A stretch of DNA of 64,000 nucleotides from Saccharicrinis sp963677245 (GCA_963677245.1 OY781921.1:1798001-1862000); one strand, 5' to 3'. Counted from the first letter of the stretch, positions 19,410-29,677 are shown. Numbers and translations: made by a program. The notes: generated from the letters alone by a model not told the origin.

Positions 19410-20930
19410 CTAGTAACCTGTGTTTTGAAGTAACTTATACTCACCCTCTGTTCTATCAATTTCCGATTGAGGAATTGGTAAGTATTTCATGTAATCAGAC
19501 CAGGTTCTTTCTGAAGAGAATTCTGGAATAGATTCATTTAATACGGATGTATCTCCCCATCGTACTAAATCCCAGAAACGCATACCTTCACCTACAAATT
19601 CTCTTCTTCGTTCTAACTTAATATTACTTGAATTAGCCTCTATTGATCCCAGGCCGGCACGTGATCTGATCATATCTAAACAGGCTTGAGCTGTTAAATC
19701 TGAAGATGGCGTTTGACCATGCATTACCATTAATTCTGCAGCGTTCAATAGTACTTCTGCATATCTGAATATTCTTAAATTATTTTCGAAGTTTAAGTCT
19801 TCTCCATATGGTGCGTCATTATATTCTTCACGGGCTGCATACTTACCTAAAAAGTAACCTGTGTTCTGAAAACGAGCTGTATAAGTTCCATCATCATAGT
19901 GGTTAATTGATGCTGCCATACGCGCATCCCCATTTTCGTATATATTAAGTAATTCTGGTCTCACGGGAGCAAACCCCCAACCACCTTTATAGAAGTCATT
20001 ACCACTTAAGTTATCAACAGCATCTAAACCATTTGCAGAAATAAATGCAGGCAAATTAGTTCCATAACCAGTCCAGGGAGCATCCCAATCTTTTCCTTCC
20101 GGTAAGTGATTGGCTTCAAAGACAGAGCCTGTTCCAAACTCTCCTTCTCTATCCCAAATAGAGGCATAATCGGCCAATACATAAGCGCCACTTGTATATA
20201 TTTCTTCCATGTCAGCCAATACCTCTGCATATTTACTTTCATCTTTTTGATACATTACAATGCGAGCTTTCAACATCATGGCTGCGGCTTTTGAAACACG
20301 ACCATCGTTTGCCTTAGTTGTTCTCATTGGTAACTTATCATCTGAGATAGCAAAATCAATATCTTCAATTAATTCTGCATAGATTTGATCAGCCGTATAT
20401 TGAGGTGCCATGTATGGAGCAGGAAGATCATCCTCGAAATATGGAATATTTCCCCAGAATTTCCACAACCAATGCACATAATACGCTCGTAAAAAACTAG
20501 CTTCTGCTTTATATTGATTTAGGCTTGCTTCATCAACTCCAACTGCATTATCACAAGCGGATAAAACAAAATTACAACGAGCTAATCCACTATAATAAAT
20601 ATTCCATAGTCCGGCAGGAGTTTCATTAGCATTACAATCAAATTGAGATAGTAAGTACAACACTCTCTGGTCTCCGGCATCTCCACCTCCTTTATAAATA
20701 TCATCCGATCTTAAATCAGACATTAAAGGCACACTATTGTAATTATAATCTGCATAACTATCAAATAATAGTATTTTATAGGCAGAACCAAGATTGGCTA
20801 AAATGGCACCTTCGGTAGCAGCACCTCCAGCTTCCTGAGAAGCGGTTGGTTGAACCGTTAAGAATTCCTCATCACACGAACTAAACCCTAATAAAGCAAT
20901 AAGGAATATGGGAATAATATATTTGTTCAT
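19410..20930 (-). CDS. susD: SusD-like starch-binding-type nutrient-binding lipoprotein
   Basis: 506 residues. A lipoprotein signal peptide (GFSSC, Cys19) is followed by DEEFLTVQPTAS, the classical SusD start with acidic export residues. Helical TPR-like scaffold regions include QYKAEASFLRAYYVHWLWKF and FRYAEVLLNAAELMV, then RRREFVGEGMRFWDLVRWG, all hallmarks of the SusD/RagB family. It forms the lid on the SusC barrel and binds the glucan. The stop ends in KLLQNTGY, typical of the family. It lies 18 bases behind susC. Confidence 0.95.
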   Translation of the reverse strand: MNKYIIPIFLIALLGFSSCDEEFLTVQPTASQEAGGAATEGAILANLGSAYKILLFDSYADYNYNSVPLMSDLRSDDIYKGGGDAGDQRVLYLLSQFDCNANETPAGLWNIYYSGLARCNFVLSACDNAVGVDEASLNQYKAEASFLRAYYVHWLWKFWGNIPYFEDDLPAPYMAPQYTADQIYAELIEDIDFAISDDKLPMRTTKANDGRVSKAAAMMLKARIVMYQKDESKYAEVLADMEEIYTSGAYVLADYASIWDREGEFGTGSVFEANHLPEGKDWDAPWTGYGTNLPAFISANGLDAVDNLSGNDFYKGGWGFAPVRPELLNIYENGDARMAASINHYDDGTYTARFQNTGYFLGKYAAREEYNDAPYGEDLNFENNLRIFRYAEVLLNAAELMVMHGQTPSSDLTAQACLDMIRSRAGLGSIEANSSNIKLERRREFVGEGMRFWDLVRWGDTSVLNESIPEFSSERTWSDYMKYLPIPQSEIDRTEGEYKLLQNTGY

Positions 20931-20948
20931 AATATTGTTCTTTTAAAA

Positions 20949-23900
20949 TTAGAAAGTAATATTTGCACCTACAGAAATAGTACGTGGTTGCGGATAAATT
21001 CCTTTATCAACACCTATTGTGGTATATTCTTCTGCAGCTAACTCTGGCTCAAAACCATCATATTTAGTGAAGGTTAATAAGTTTTCTGCCATCACGTAAA
21101 CTCTACACTTTTTAATTAAGTCAGTTCGTAATACATTAGTTGGAATGGTGTATCCTAGTTGAATATTCTTAATTCTGGTAAATGAACCATCTTTAATGTA
21201 AAGTTCAGATGAGCGCCAGTTGGCATTGGCATTTTTACTGGTTACTCTTGGAATTTTATTTGAGGTTCCCGGTCCTGTCCAACGGTCAAGTATCCATGAA
21301 GGTTTATTCATAGTAGAAATATCACCTCGTTGAGATAAGTCAAATATATCGTTCCCAACGCTACCCTGTATGAACATACTAAAATCAAAATTCTTATAAT
21401 CTGCAGCCAAAGTAATACCATAAGTCCAATCCGGCATTCCTTTACCAATCATGGTTCTGTCCGAATCGTCAATCTTATCATCTTCATTAAAATCCACAAA
21501 CTTCACATCACCTGGTACAGCATTTTGATCATAAGCCGCATTATAAGCATCGGCTTCTGCCTGTGTTTGAAGAATTCCATCAATTTTAAAACCATAGAAA
21601 TATGGAAAAACCTCTCCATTTTTACCTTTAACAAAACTTCCAACACCGGAAGCACCTGAATCCTCATAAATATTTTCACCGGACTCATTACCCATATTAA
21701 TAAGCTTATTCTTTATGTAAGACGCCTGACCAGTAAGGCTATAATTAAAATCACCAAAATTGTCTTTATAGGTAACTTCAATTTCTACACCTTGATTTTC
21801 CATATCCCCAGCATTTGCAATTGGAGCACCTTTACCAACATGGGAAGGAATAGGCTGATCCATTAACATTCCTTTGGTATCCTTTTTAAAATAATCAGCT
21901 CCAATAGATAAAGCATGATTGAACAAACGTAAATCAAAACCTAAATCAATTTGTTCAGACTCTTCCCATTTTACATCTGGATTAGCAATTCTGGAAGGGT
22001 TACTACCATATTGCATTATAGATAAATCCCCTGATCCGAAGTAATAGTTTTGTCCTCCATCCATCAAACTTGTATAGGAGAAAGGTTCAATATTTTCATT
22101 CCCGTTTTTACCCCAACTGGCTCTTAATTTTAGATAACTAATCCAATTAGGAATGCTTTCCATAAACGATTCATTGGTTACATTCCAACCTACTGAGAAA
22201 GATGGAAAAGTTGCCCATTTATGTGATGGCCCAAAATTAGATGAACCATCTCGTCTGATGGTAGCTTGAAACATATATTTTTCAGCGTAGTTATAATCAA
22301 CCCTACCAAAATATGAAGCTAAAGTTCTGGCTGTTAAATTATCTGTTCCACCTGAAACAATACCATCATCATCATCTGCTGTAGCATAATCAATTTGCGC
22401 TTTATTTGCTAACTCTTCCAACAAATCATAATCATCTCCTGATAAATGACGTGACGTATATTTCTTAGACGATTGACCTAATAGCACAGAAAAATTGTGT
22501 TTCCCTGCAATATCTTTCATATAATGCAAAGTGTTTTCAACCTGCCAGGTATAACCTCTATGCATATTCGACCAAACATGACTTCTTGTAATCTCTTTTC
22601 CCTGACTTGCTAAGAAATGTCTAAAATCATAACCACCTCCACCCCAGAAAGCAAGGTCTACCCCGTAACTACTTTTGAATTTTAAATCTTTCATTAGTTC
22701 CAGTTCACCCCAGAAAGTAGCTACAATCTTATCTGAATTATCCTGAGAACTGGTTGGCGCATTTAACATGGCAACTGGGTTTGCAATTTCCTGAAAACCA
22801 GCTGGAGGTAAGGAGAAAACTCGTCCTTCACTATCAGTAACAGCAGTTGGGTGGTCTTCCAAAACCTGATCAGGATCAGTAGCATAAACAGGAATGGTTG
22901 GATCAAAAGCAACAGCACTTCCTAAAACAGAGCCAAATTCTGAGTTGGTTTCAATTCCTGAATTTTTAATGCGTGTATAGCCTGAACTAACACCTACTTT
23001 TAAACCTTTAAATAATAACCTGTCTTCATTAAAAATATCGTAAGTATTGTTAATACGAACACTATAACGTTCATAATTAGAACGACCATAATCTCCACCT
23101 ACAATACCTTCCTGGTTAAAATATCCAAAAGACAAAAAATATTTTGAAAACTCATTTCCTCCACTTAAGCTTAATTGGTGATTTTCAACCGGAGCATTAT
23201 AATTAAATGTTTCATTCTGCCAGTCTGTTCCTTTTCCGGCATTGTTTATTTGCTCTTGCGTATAACGAGCTTCATTACCATCATTCAACTCCATTTCGTT
23301 CATGATAACCATGTACTGTTTCGCATTCAGCACATCCCTCTCTCTCCATGGATTTTGCCAACCATATGAAAAATCGTAACTAACAGTTGGCTTACCTTGT
23401 TTACCTGACTTGGTAGTGACCAGGATAACACCATTAGCAGCCCTTGCTCCATAAATAGCACCTGAAGCTGCATCTTTTAATACTTCAACTGATTCAATGT
23501 CTGAAGGATTCAGATAGTTGATTCCGCCGTCAACAGCCATCCCATCAACAATGTATAAGGGATCACTATTATTAACAGTTCCGATTCCTCGAATTCTCAC
23601 TTTAGAATCAGAACCTGGCTGACCTGAACTTTGGGTAATCTGTACACCAGAAACGCGTCCCTTTAAAACATCTTCAATACGCGAAGGTGTTGATTTTTCA
23701 AGTTCCTCAGCATCAACACTACTAATAGCAGCTGTAACCACACTCTTCTTCTGCACACCGTATCCTACAACAACGACCTCATCTAAATCCGAAATCTGAC
23801 TTTGCATGACTACGTCCATTGTTGACGATTCAATCACTTGTTCTTGTGTTTCCATTCCAATGAACGAAAAAACCAAGATTTCACCCTGTGAGGCTTTAAT

Positions 23901-24080
23901 GGTAAATTGACCATCAATATTTGTAATAGTCCCTGTGGTAGATTCTTTGACTACTACACTTACTCCCGGAATGGGCAAACCATCTTCCGAAGAGCTTACT
24001 TTACCTGTTACTGTAATATCCTGAGCCCATATAAGCGAGGAGCACAATAACAGAATAATAGTTCCAAATAAATTCTTCAT
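20949..24080 (-). CDS. susC: SusC-like TonB-dependent outer-membrane oligosaccharide transporter
   Basis: 1043 residues. Signal peptide (ending LIWAQD), CarboxypepD_reg-like domain (about 23-95), plug with DEVVVVGYGVQKKSVVTAAI, then RVSGVQITQSSGQPG and RIRGIGTVNNSDPLYIVDGM, and a C-terminal beta-barrel ending SVGANITF with the terminal Phe used for Bam insertion. It imports glucan oligosaccharides with SusD, powered by TonB and an ExbB/ExbD motor; one such motor is encoded at 53901-56244. It heads the PUL, with a 320-base regulatory gap in front that holds the repeat array. Confidence 0.96.
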   Translation of the reverse strand: MKNLFGTIILLLCSSLIWAQDITVTGKVSSSEDGLPIPGVSVVVKESTTGTITNIDGQFTIKASQGEILVFSFIGMETQEQVIESSTMDVVMQSQISDLDEVVVVGYGVQKKSVVTAAISSVDAEELEKSTPSRIEDVLKGRVSGVQITQSSGQPGSDSKVRIRGIGTVNNSDPLYIVDGMAVDGGINYLNPSDIESVEVLKDAASGAIYGARAANGVILVTTKSGKQGKPTVSYDFSYGWQNPWRERDVLNAKQYMVIMNEMELNDGNEARYTQEQINNAGKGTDWQNETFNYNAPVENHQLSLSGGNEFSKYFLSFGYFNQEGIVGGDYGRSNYERYSVRINNTYDIFNEDRLLFKGLKVGVSSGYTRIKNSGIETNSEFGSVLGSAVAFDPTIPVYATDPDQVLEDHPTAVTDSEGRVFSLPPAGFQEIANPVAMLNAPTSSQDNSDKIVATFWGELELMKDLKFKSSYGVDLAFWGGGGYDFRHFLASQGKEITRSHVWSNMHRGYTWQVENTLHYMKDIAGKHNFSVLLGQSSKKYTSRHLSGDDYDLLEELANKAQIDYATADDDDGIVSGGTDNLTARTLASYFGRVDYNYAEKYMFQATIRRDGSSNFGPSHKWATFPSFSVGWNVTNESFMESIPNWISYLKLRASWGKNGNENIEPFSYTSLMDGGQNYYFGSGDLSIMQYGSNPSRIANPDVKWEESEQIDLGFDLRLFNHALSIGADYFKKDTKGMLMDQPIPSHVGKGAPIANAGDMENQGVEIEVTYKDNFGDFNYSLTGQASYIKNKLINMGNESGENIYEDSGASGVGSFVKGKNGEVFPYFYGFKIDGILQTQAEADAYNAAYDQNAVPGDVKFVDFNEDDKIDDSDRTMIGKGMPDWTYGITLAADYKNFDFSMFIQGSVGNDIFDLSQRGDISTMNKPSWILDRWTGPGTSNKIPRVTSKNANANWRSSELYIKDGSFTRIKNIQLGYTIPTNVLRTDLIKKCRVYVMAENLLTFTKYDGFEPELAAEEYTTIGVDKGIYPQPRTISVGANITF

Positions 24081-24147
24081 GTTTTTTTGATTTAGAATTA
24101 ACTGTCAACAAAGAACTCTACAAAAGTTAACAAATTATAATTTTCTA

Positions 24148-24196
24148 CATCATAAAAAACTCTAAAATCTACTCACCACACCTCATAAAAAACTCA
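24148..24196 (-). promoter_or_regulatory. Candidate operator array upstream of susC
   Basis: In the 320-base gap between susC and its regulator gene the plus strand shows CATCA (24148), ACTCT (24159), ACTCA (24171), CCTCA (24181) and ACTCA (24192), with steps of 11, 12, 10 and 11 bases. The pairs 24148/24159 and 24181/24192 are 33 bases apart, echoing the 32-base pair spacing in front of the other susC. Further single ACTCA copies lie at 24237 and 24271. A TATAATTTG at 24131-24139 (minus strand) next to the array is a possible Bacteroidota -7 element. No gene is seen in the gap. Confidence 0.55.
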
Positions 24197-24400
24197 CTTA
24201 AAAAACCCCTATAGTCTATTTATCAAATATTTAAAAACTCACATACCCAACAAATAAGACTACTCTTCAAACTCATAATTCAACTAAGATACCCCTACAT
24301 GTATTTAACATTCCTTAACTACAGTGAGAATGCTTGGAGTTAAATTTATTCAATTGTAAATTACCGTGAGAGTACTTAGGGAATAGATATATTACTAATA

Positions 24401-27298
24401 CTATATACTGGAAATATAGCTAAGTAGATTTCCGCCGGAATGAATTCCCAACTTCTGTCTTAGTTTGTATCGATTATTTTCCACAGCGCGGGTGGTAATA
24501 TTCATTAATGAGGCAATATCTTTAGATGACATCCCCATTTTAATATAGGCACATAATTTTTGCTCACGTAATGTTAATTCTGGGTGCTTCTCTTTTAAAG
24601 CATTAAAGAAAGTATCGTGAACCTGACCAAAGTGCATTTCAAACACTTCCCAATTATTATCATCAACAATATCTCTATCTATTTTTTTAATTAATGATTT
24701 TACTTTACGGTCAAGCTCCGTTTTGTCATCAACTTTCACAATTCGGACTAACTGCTTTTTAATATCTGATAATAAATCATTTTTCTGAATTAGATGTATG
24801 GTAGAATTAGCTAACTCTTTTTCTTTATAAACCATATCGCTGCGTAATTTGTCATTACGCATTTTAATCATCTCCTTTTCTGATTCCAAAGCTTCATTCT
24901 TAAGCTTTTCTTCCATTACTTTAAAAGCTTCCTCTTTCTTCAACACTTCCTTTTGTTTACTCAGTTCTAGCTTTCTATTAATAAAATATACCAGAAATAG
25001 CACAATTAGCACCAAGGTTAAAAGATATGTTACTCTTGCATAAATTGATCGATACCAGGGTGCCATAACCGTAAATCTAAAAGATACAGGTTCTGCCTCA
25101 ATCCAATATTTATTTCTTGCTCTTACCTCAAAAACATAATCACCCTCTCTAAGATTAGACAAGGTTTGTTGTGCATTCTCGCTCCAATCTGTAAATAATT
25201 GCCCCTCTCCCATTAAACTGGTTAAGTACTCTACACCACCCTGATCCATAAATGAGGCAGAAAACTGAATATCAAATGTATTATCTTTAAATTTATATTT
25301 GGGAGTTATCTTTTGCGGCACCCCAAAATTTACAACATATGAAATACTATCATTTCTGGATTTAAATGAACGAATATGTACATCAAAAGGAATTTGATAG
25401 TTCTTTACATCCTTGGAATAATAATGAGCAAAACCATCTTCAATTCCAAAAATTACATTTTCATCATCTTTCGTATATACATACTCAAAGCCATTAACCA
25501 GTTTTCTTTCTAGTGGTAAAAAAGGGTAAGTAATCTTTTTGTAAGTTCCATCCTCAAGATATCGAAGAACCTGCACACCATTTCCATCAAATAACCATAT
25601 ATTCTTAAAAGGATCTTGCTTAATATAGTTAGGGTATAATCCCTTCTTAAAGAAAAAATCTAAATCGTGGTACACTTTAAAAACCGATGCCGTATCATCT
25701 GCGATCATATAAATCCCATCCTTACTACAAAACACACATTTATCATCGATCTTAGAAAGTACTAACCTGGATGTATTTCCTGGTAAGTCTTCATCATGAA
25801 ACACATCTGTTTTGGTAACTGCCGTAAAAGAATTATTAAAATGCAATCGGAATAATCCTTGATAACCATGGGAAACCCACAAATTATTATTCTGATCCCA
25901 TTCCATATATCGTGAAGATTCTTCAAAACCATCAACCTTATGTATAAATCGCCATCCTTGGTTCGTTTTCTTAAAAACACACAAACCTCTATAAGTTCCT
26001 GATATTAATAAGTCATCGCGACCTGGCACCTTTTTAAAGTTCCACACCCCATTTATATTTTCTGGTGTAATTTGTTTCAGCTTACCTTTAACAACCTCAA
26101 ATGCGCCAAAGTTATGCCCACAGAGCAATGTTTCTCCAGCATCGTACAAAGACCAAATTTGGCCATCAGAACCTTCAATTCGTATAAAATCATCTCTTGT
26201 TTTAAGCGGATCATGAAACTTTTTTTCTGGAATTTTAAACAATGCCTGATTCGTTCCTAAGTAATAGTCGCTATTAAACGTTGTAACTGCATATCCTGTT
26301 CCTATATTGTAATATCCTTGTAAAAAGGTGATACTTTTATTTAATCCTATTCGGACAATTCCATTATCCAACCCACACCATACGTTCCCTTCTTTATCTG
26401 CTCCAACACTTAAAACAGTATTATTTACCAAGCCCTTATCTTTATCTATTTGCATAAACACATTGCCATCTTCACTAACAATAACTACACCTCCCTGTAT
26501 AGTTCCAAAAACCATATATTCATTCAAATAGCTTATTCCACAAAATACATTCACTTTTTTCATTAACGAAGAAGCTGGTACATTCCAGGGAATAATTTCC
26601 TTCATATTCCACTTATACAATCCATTCTTAATTGTACCAATTATTATTTCGTTATTTGATGAGGAGACAATAGAAGCTATTTCTTTTTTGTTGAACAACT
26701 GGCCTCCTGCAATAGGATATACATCTTCTCCCCTTAACTCCATAAGTCCGCTTTGCTCATCTTGAACCAGCAGCAAGCCATTTACCACAAAAGAAGACAT
26801 AAAGCTAGACGGAGCCTCGATAACCTTAATAAGTTTATCGTTTTTAAAAAGACAAATTCCTAACTGAGACCGAAAAACAACATAGCCATTCCAATTATAT
26901 ATATCCCAGTAATCACCAAAACTCTTGAGTTCAGGGCGAACTGCTAATGTGTTGTATTTTAAATGTTGTATCGAATCATATTCAAAATAGCCTAATTCAT
27001 TATAGGTTCCCACGTAAATACGATCGTCAATACACTGCACTGATCTTACAATATGATTATTCACCTCTTCCAATAATCTCCATTGCTCACCATCATACTC
27101 CAAAACACCATCATTATTTGCAAAATACATAAAACCGTATTTGCTTTGCGATATTTCCCAGTTTTGAGTAGCTGCACCATATTGGCGCCTGTTAAAATAT
27201 TCTAATTCGGGAATTCCTACTTTTTGAATTTGTCCGCTAGCAACGAATGAAATTGCCGTATATATCGTAATAAAAATTGTAGAGATTTTGACTTGCAT
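24401..27298 (-). CDS. Membrane-spanning sensor-regulator of the laminarin PUL (propeller, Y_Y_Y, LuxR-type HTH)
   Basis: 965 residues. Signal peptide, then a two-component-regulator-propeller region (about 25-650, with repeats such as GNVWCGLDNGIVRI) and a Y_Y_Y-type sandwich (about 660-745). One membrane helix (about 754-774) and a coiled coil rich in Lys/Glu (about 775-860) follow. The C-terminal LuxR-type helix-turn-helix (about 907-965) contains SSKDIASLMNITTRAVENNRYKLR. It has no phosphotransfer domain, so it should sense a periplasmic oligosaccharide and bind DNA directly at the membrane. It lies 320 bases upstream of susC in the same direction. It is paralogous to the protein at 891-3551 with the same domain order. 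Confidence 0.9.
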   Translation of the reverse strand: MQVKISTIFITIYTAISFVASGQIQKVGIPELEYFNRRQYGAATQNWEISQSKYGFMYFANNDGVLEYDGEQWRLLEEVNNHIVRSVQCIDDRIYVGTYNELGYFEYDSIQHLKYNTLAVRPELKSFGDYWDIYNWNGYVVFRSQLGICLFKNDKLIKVIEAPSSFMSSFVVNGLLLVQDEQSGLMELRGEDVYPIAGGQLFNKKEIASIVSSSNNEIIIGTIKNGLYKWNMKEIIPWNVPASSLMKKVNVFCGISYLNEYMVFGTIQGGVVIVSEDGNVFMQIDKDKGLVNNTVLSVGADKEGNVWCGLDNGIVRIGLNKSITFLQGYYNIGTGYAVTTFNSDYYLGTNQALFKIPEKKFHDPLKTRDDFIRIEGSDGQIWSLYDAGETLLCGHNFGAFEVVKGKLKQITPENINGVWNFKKVPGRDDLLISGTYRGLCVFKKTNQGWRFIHKVDGFEESSRYMEWDQNNNLWVSHGYQGLFRLHFNNSFTAVTKTDVFHDEDLPGNTSRLVLSKIDDKCVFCSKDGIYMIADDTASVFKVYHDLDFFFKKGLYPNYIKQDPFKNIWLFDGNGVQVLRYLEDGTYKKITYPFLPLERKLVNGFEYVYTKDDENVIFGIEDGFAHYYSKDVKNYQIPFDVHIRSFKSRNDSISYVVNFGVPQKITPKYKFKDNTFDIQFSASFMDQGGVEYLTSLMGEGQLFTDWSENAQQTLSNLREGDYVFEVRARNKYWIEAEPVSFRFTVMAPWYRSIYARVTYLLTLVLIVLFLVYFINRKLELSKQKEVLKKEEAFKVMEEKLKNEALESEKEMIKMRNDKLRSDMVYKEKELANSTIHLIQKNDLLSDIKKQLVRIVKVDDKTELDRKVKSLIKKIDRDIVDDNNWEVFEMHFGQVHDTFFNALKEKHPELTLREQKLCAYIKMGMSSKDIASLMNITTRAVENNRYKLRQKLGIHSGGNLLSYISSI

Positions 27299-27441
27299 TG
27301 TATAGATTTAAAAAAGCAAAATAATCAAATACTACAATTCTGCAAAAATGAGTCAATTGAAAACATAACAAATGCATTCCATTAAATCATCATTAAATAT
27401 ATATTCGCCATGTAATTTTTACGAATAATTTAGATTATCCT

Positions 27442-27449
27442 TAACTTTG
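27442..27449 (+). promoter_or_regulatory. Bacteroidota-type -7 promoter element for the TPR gene
   Basis: TAACTTTG matches the TAnnTTTG -7 consensus of Bacteroidota sigma factor promoters exactly and lies 24 bases upstream of the ATG at 27474. The -33 region (TTG-type) is not distinct. The gap also separates two divergent transcription units. Confidence 0.5.
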
Positions 27450-27473
27450 TTTTTCCACTAGAAAATAAGTTGC

Positions 27474-29675
27474 ATGAACATATCAGATATACAATCATAT
27501 CAAGCCAAAATTGAAGCTGCTTTAAGCGAGAAAAGAGTAAAAGATGCATTGATCATCTTAGGAGATTTAACCAAATCATACCATGGAGGTAACCTGATTG
27601 ATGAACATTACAATTTAGAGTTCACTTATAAAAGTATGCTAAAGTATACCGTTGAAGGAGTTAGCGATCCTGAACAACAAAAAGTATATAATAACATACT
27701 TGTATCCTGTTATCATTTATCTGATCAACTTTTTTCTGAAATACTGGAAAATAAATCCAGTGCTGCCTTTTATGAAACCCGAAGAACTTTAAAAACACAA
27801 AATATCAATCTCATAGATTCTTTAGAGCATTTCATGGCCGAAATGAAAAAGAATGAAATCGGAAAAGAAGCCGGAATCCAGATTACTTCGCAAAAAGAAA
27901 TCATCGAAAATGTATTTAATTCACTTTGGGTATTAAAAAATTTTAATGAGAATGAAATTGAGCTGATTAAACAGTTACTTAACTCAAATAGTATTCACTA
28001 TAGTTATCAAAGTATTTTTGTTTCAGCCATAACCATTGGGTGTTTAAAAGAATTTGATGTACAAAAGCTTTCCATTCTTTTTGATATTCTTGATCAAACA
28101 AACGATAAGGTTTTACAAAGAACTTTAACAGGCCTTCTTTTAATTTTATATAAATACGATAATAGAATTAAACTATATTCCGGATTACTTTCGAGACTTA
28201 GCTTATTGCAAGAAAACGAGAAGATAAAATCAAATCTATTAATCATTTGCATACAACTAATCAGAACTCGTGAAACCGAGAAGATTTCGCAAAAATTGAT
28301 GGATGAAATTATTCCTGAAGTTGTTAAAATGCAACCAAACCTGCGAAACAAGCTTGATTTGGAAAACATGATTAGTGAAAAGTTTAATGAAGGTGAAAAC
28401 CCTGAATGGGAAGACTTTTTTAAAGACTCACCAGAATTAATGAGCAAACTGGAAGAGCTTACAGAGTTGCAAATGGAAGGTTCCGATGTATTTTTAAATA
28501 CATTTAAAATGCTTAAACATTTTCCGTTTTTTAATACCATGTACAATTGGTTATTGCCATTTTATCTGGAAAATGAGGAACTAAATGCAGAATTAAAAAA
28601 CGAGGAGAATATCTTTTCATCTAAAAGTATTATCGAAAGTCTTGCTAATTCAGGTTTCCTATGTAATTCTGACAAATATTCTCTATTTCTCAGCATTCCA
28701 CATATGCCTAAATTTCAAAAAGACATGATGGGAAATATGTTTCAACAGCAAATGGAACAAATGGACGAAATAGAAAAAGATGAAAGCTTAATAGACGGTA
28801 GTAAAAAGAACTCGATTATCTCTAATCGATACATTCAGGATTTATATCGTTTTTATAAACTACATCCACAGCACAGTCAATTTGAAGATGTTTTTTCCTG
28901 GAATATGGATTTTCATAATAAATGGTTCTTTACCCATTTTATTGCCGAAGAAGAAGAATTAAGACAAATAGCAGAGTTCTTCTTCAAAAAATCATACTTT
29001 AATGAGGCACGCGAAGCTTTTCTTGTGATGGCCAAAAAGGAATGTGATAATATCGAAATACTTCAAAAAGTTGGCTATTGCTATCAACAACAAAAACAAC
29101 ATAAAAAAGCTTTACAATATTACCTTAAAGCAGACATACTAAAGCCGGAACAAACCTGGACTACAAAAAAGATAGCTTTAATGTACAAGTATTTAAAGCA
29201 AGCCAATAAAGCCTTAGAATATTATCAACTAGCTGAACGATTAAAACCGGAAGACTTGCATACCCAAGCATCAATAGGTCATTGTCTGTTGGATTTAAAA
29301 GATTACAATGCTGCGTTAAAATATTACTTTAAAGTAGAATATCTGGATCAGTCCAACACTAAAGTTTGGAGACCCATAGCCTGGTGTTCATTAGTAACCG
29401 GCAAATTTGATCAGGCCGAAAAATATTATCAAAAATTATTAGTATCCTCTTCCGGAGCTCACGATTTAATTAATCTGGGACATGTATATTGGTGTAAAAA
29501 CAACAGGAAAGAAGCGCTTAACTGTTATCAAAAAGCCATTTCTCAGTTAAATAATAACACCAACGAATTTTTTGAAACATTCAATGAGGACAAAAATGTT
29601 TTAATCAAAAATGGAGTTGAAGAACAAAACATACCCATTATGCTTGATCAATTACAATATTTATTAGAAGAATAA
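27474..29675 (+). CDS. Tetratricopeptide-repeat protein, cytoplasmic, function unknown
   Basis: 733 residues without a signal peptide or membrane helix. The N-terminal two thirds are helical and HEAT-like in look but not assignable. The C-terminal part (about 500-690) holds four to five TPR units, for example YCYQQQKQHKKALQYYLKAD and GHCLLDLKDYNAALKYYFK. TPR solenoids mediate protein-protein contacts, so a scaffold role is likely. It overlaps no neighbour and is followed after two bases by the DUF3859 gene, so the two form an operon. No enzymatic motif is seen. Confidence 0.8.
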   Translation: MNISDIQSYQAKIEAALSEKRVKDALIILGDLTKSYHGGNLIDEHYNLEFTYKSMLKYTVEGVSDPEQQKVYNNILVSCYHLSDQLFSEILENKSSAAFYETRRTLKTQNINLIDSLEHFMAEMKKNEIGKEAGIQITSQKEIIENVFNSLWVLKNFNENEIELIKQLLNSNSIHYSYQSIFVSAITIGCLKEFDVQKLSILFDILDQTNDKVLQRTLTGLLLILYKYDNRIKLYSGLLSRLSLLQENEKIKSNLLIICIQLIRTRETEKISQKLMDEIIPEVVKMQPNLRNKLDLENMISEKFNEGENPEWEDFFKDSPELMSKLEELTELQMEGSDVFLNTFKMLKHFPFFNTMYNWLLPFYLENEELNAELKNEENIFSSKSIIESLANSGFLCNSDKYSLFLSIPHMPKFQKDMMGNMFQQQMEQMDEIEKDESLIDGSKKNSIISNRYIQDLYRFYKLHPQHSQFEDVFSWNMDFHNKWFFTHFIAEEEELRQIAEFFFKKSYFNEAREAFLVMAKKECDNIEILQKVGYCYQQQKQHKKALQYYLKADILKPEQTWTTKKIALMYKYLKQANKALEYYQLAERLKPEDLHTQASIGHCLLDLKDYNAALKYYFKVEYLDQSNTKVWRPIAWCSLVTGKFDQAEKYYQKLLVSSSGAHDLINLGHVYWCKNNRKEALNCYQKAISQLNNNTNEFFETFNEDKNVLIKNGVEEQNIPIMLDQLQYLLEE

Positions 29676-29677
29676 AA

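Noticed and set aside
28094..28546. 150-codon antisense frame inside the TPR gene
   Set aside because: It is the shadow of a strongly coding plus-strand frame with TPR context; no recognisable domain.
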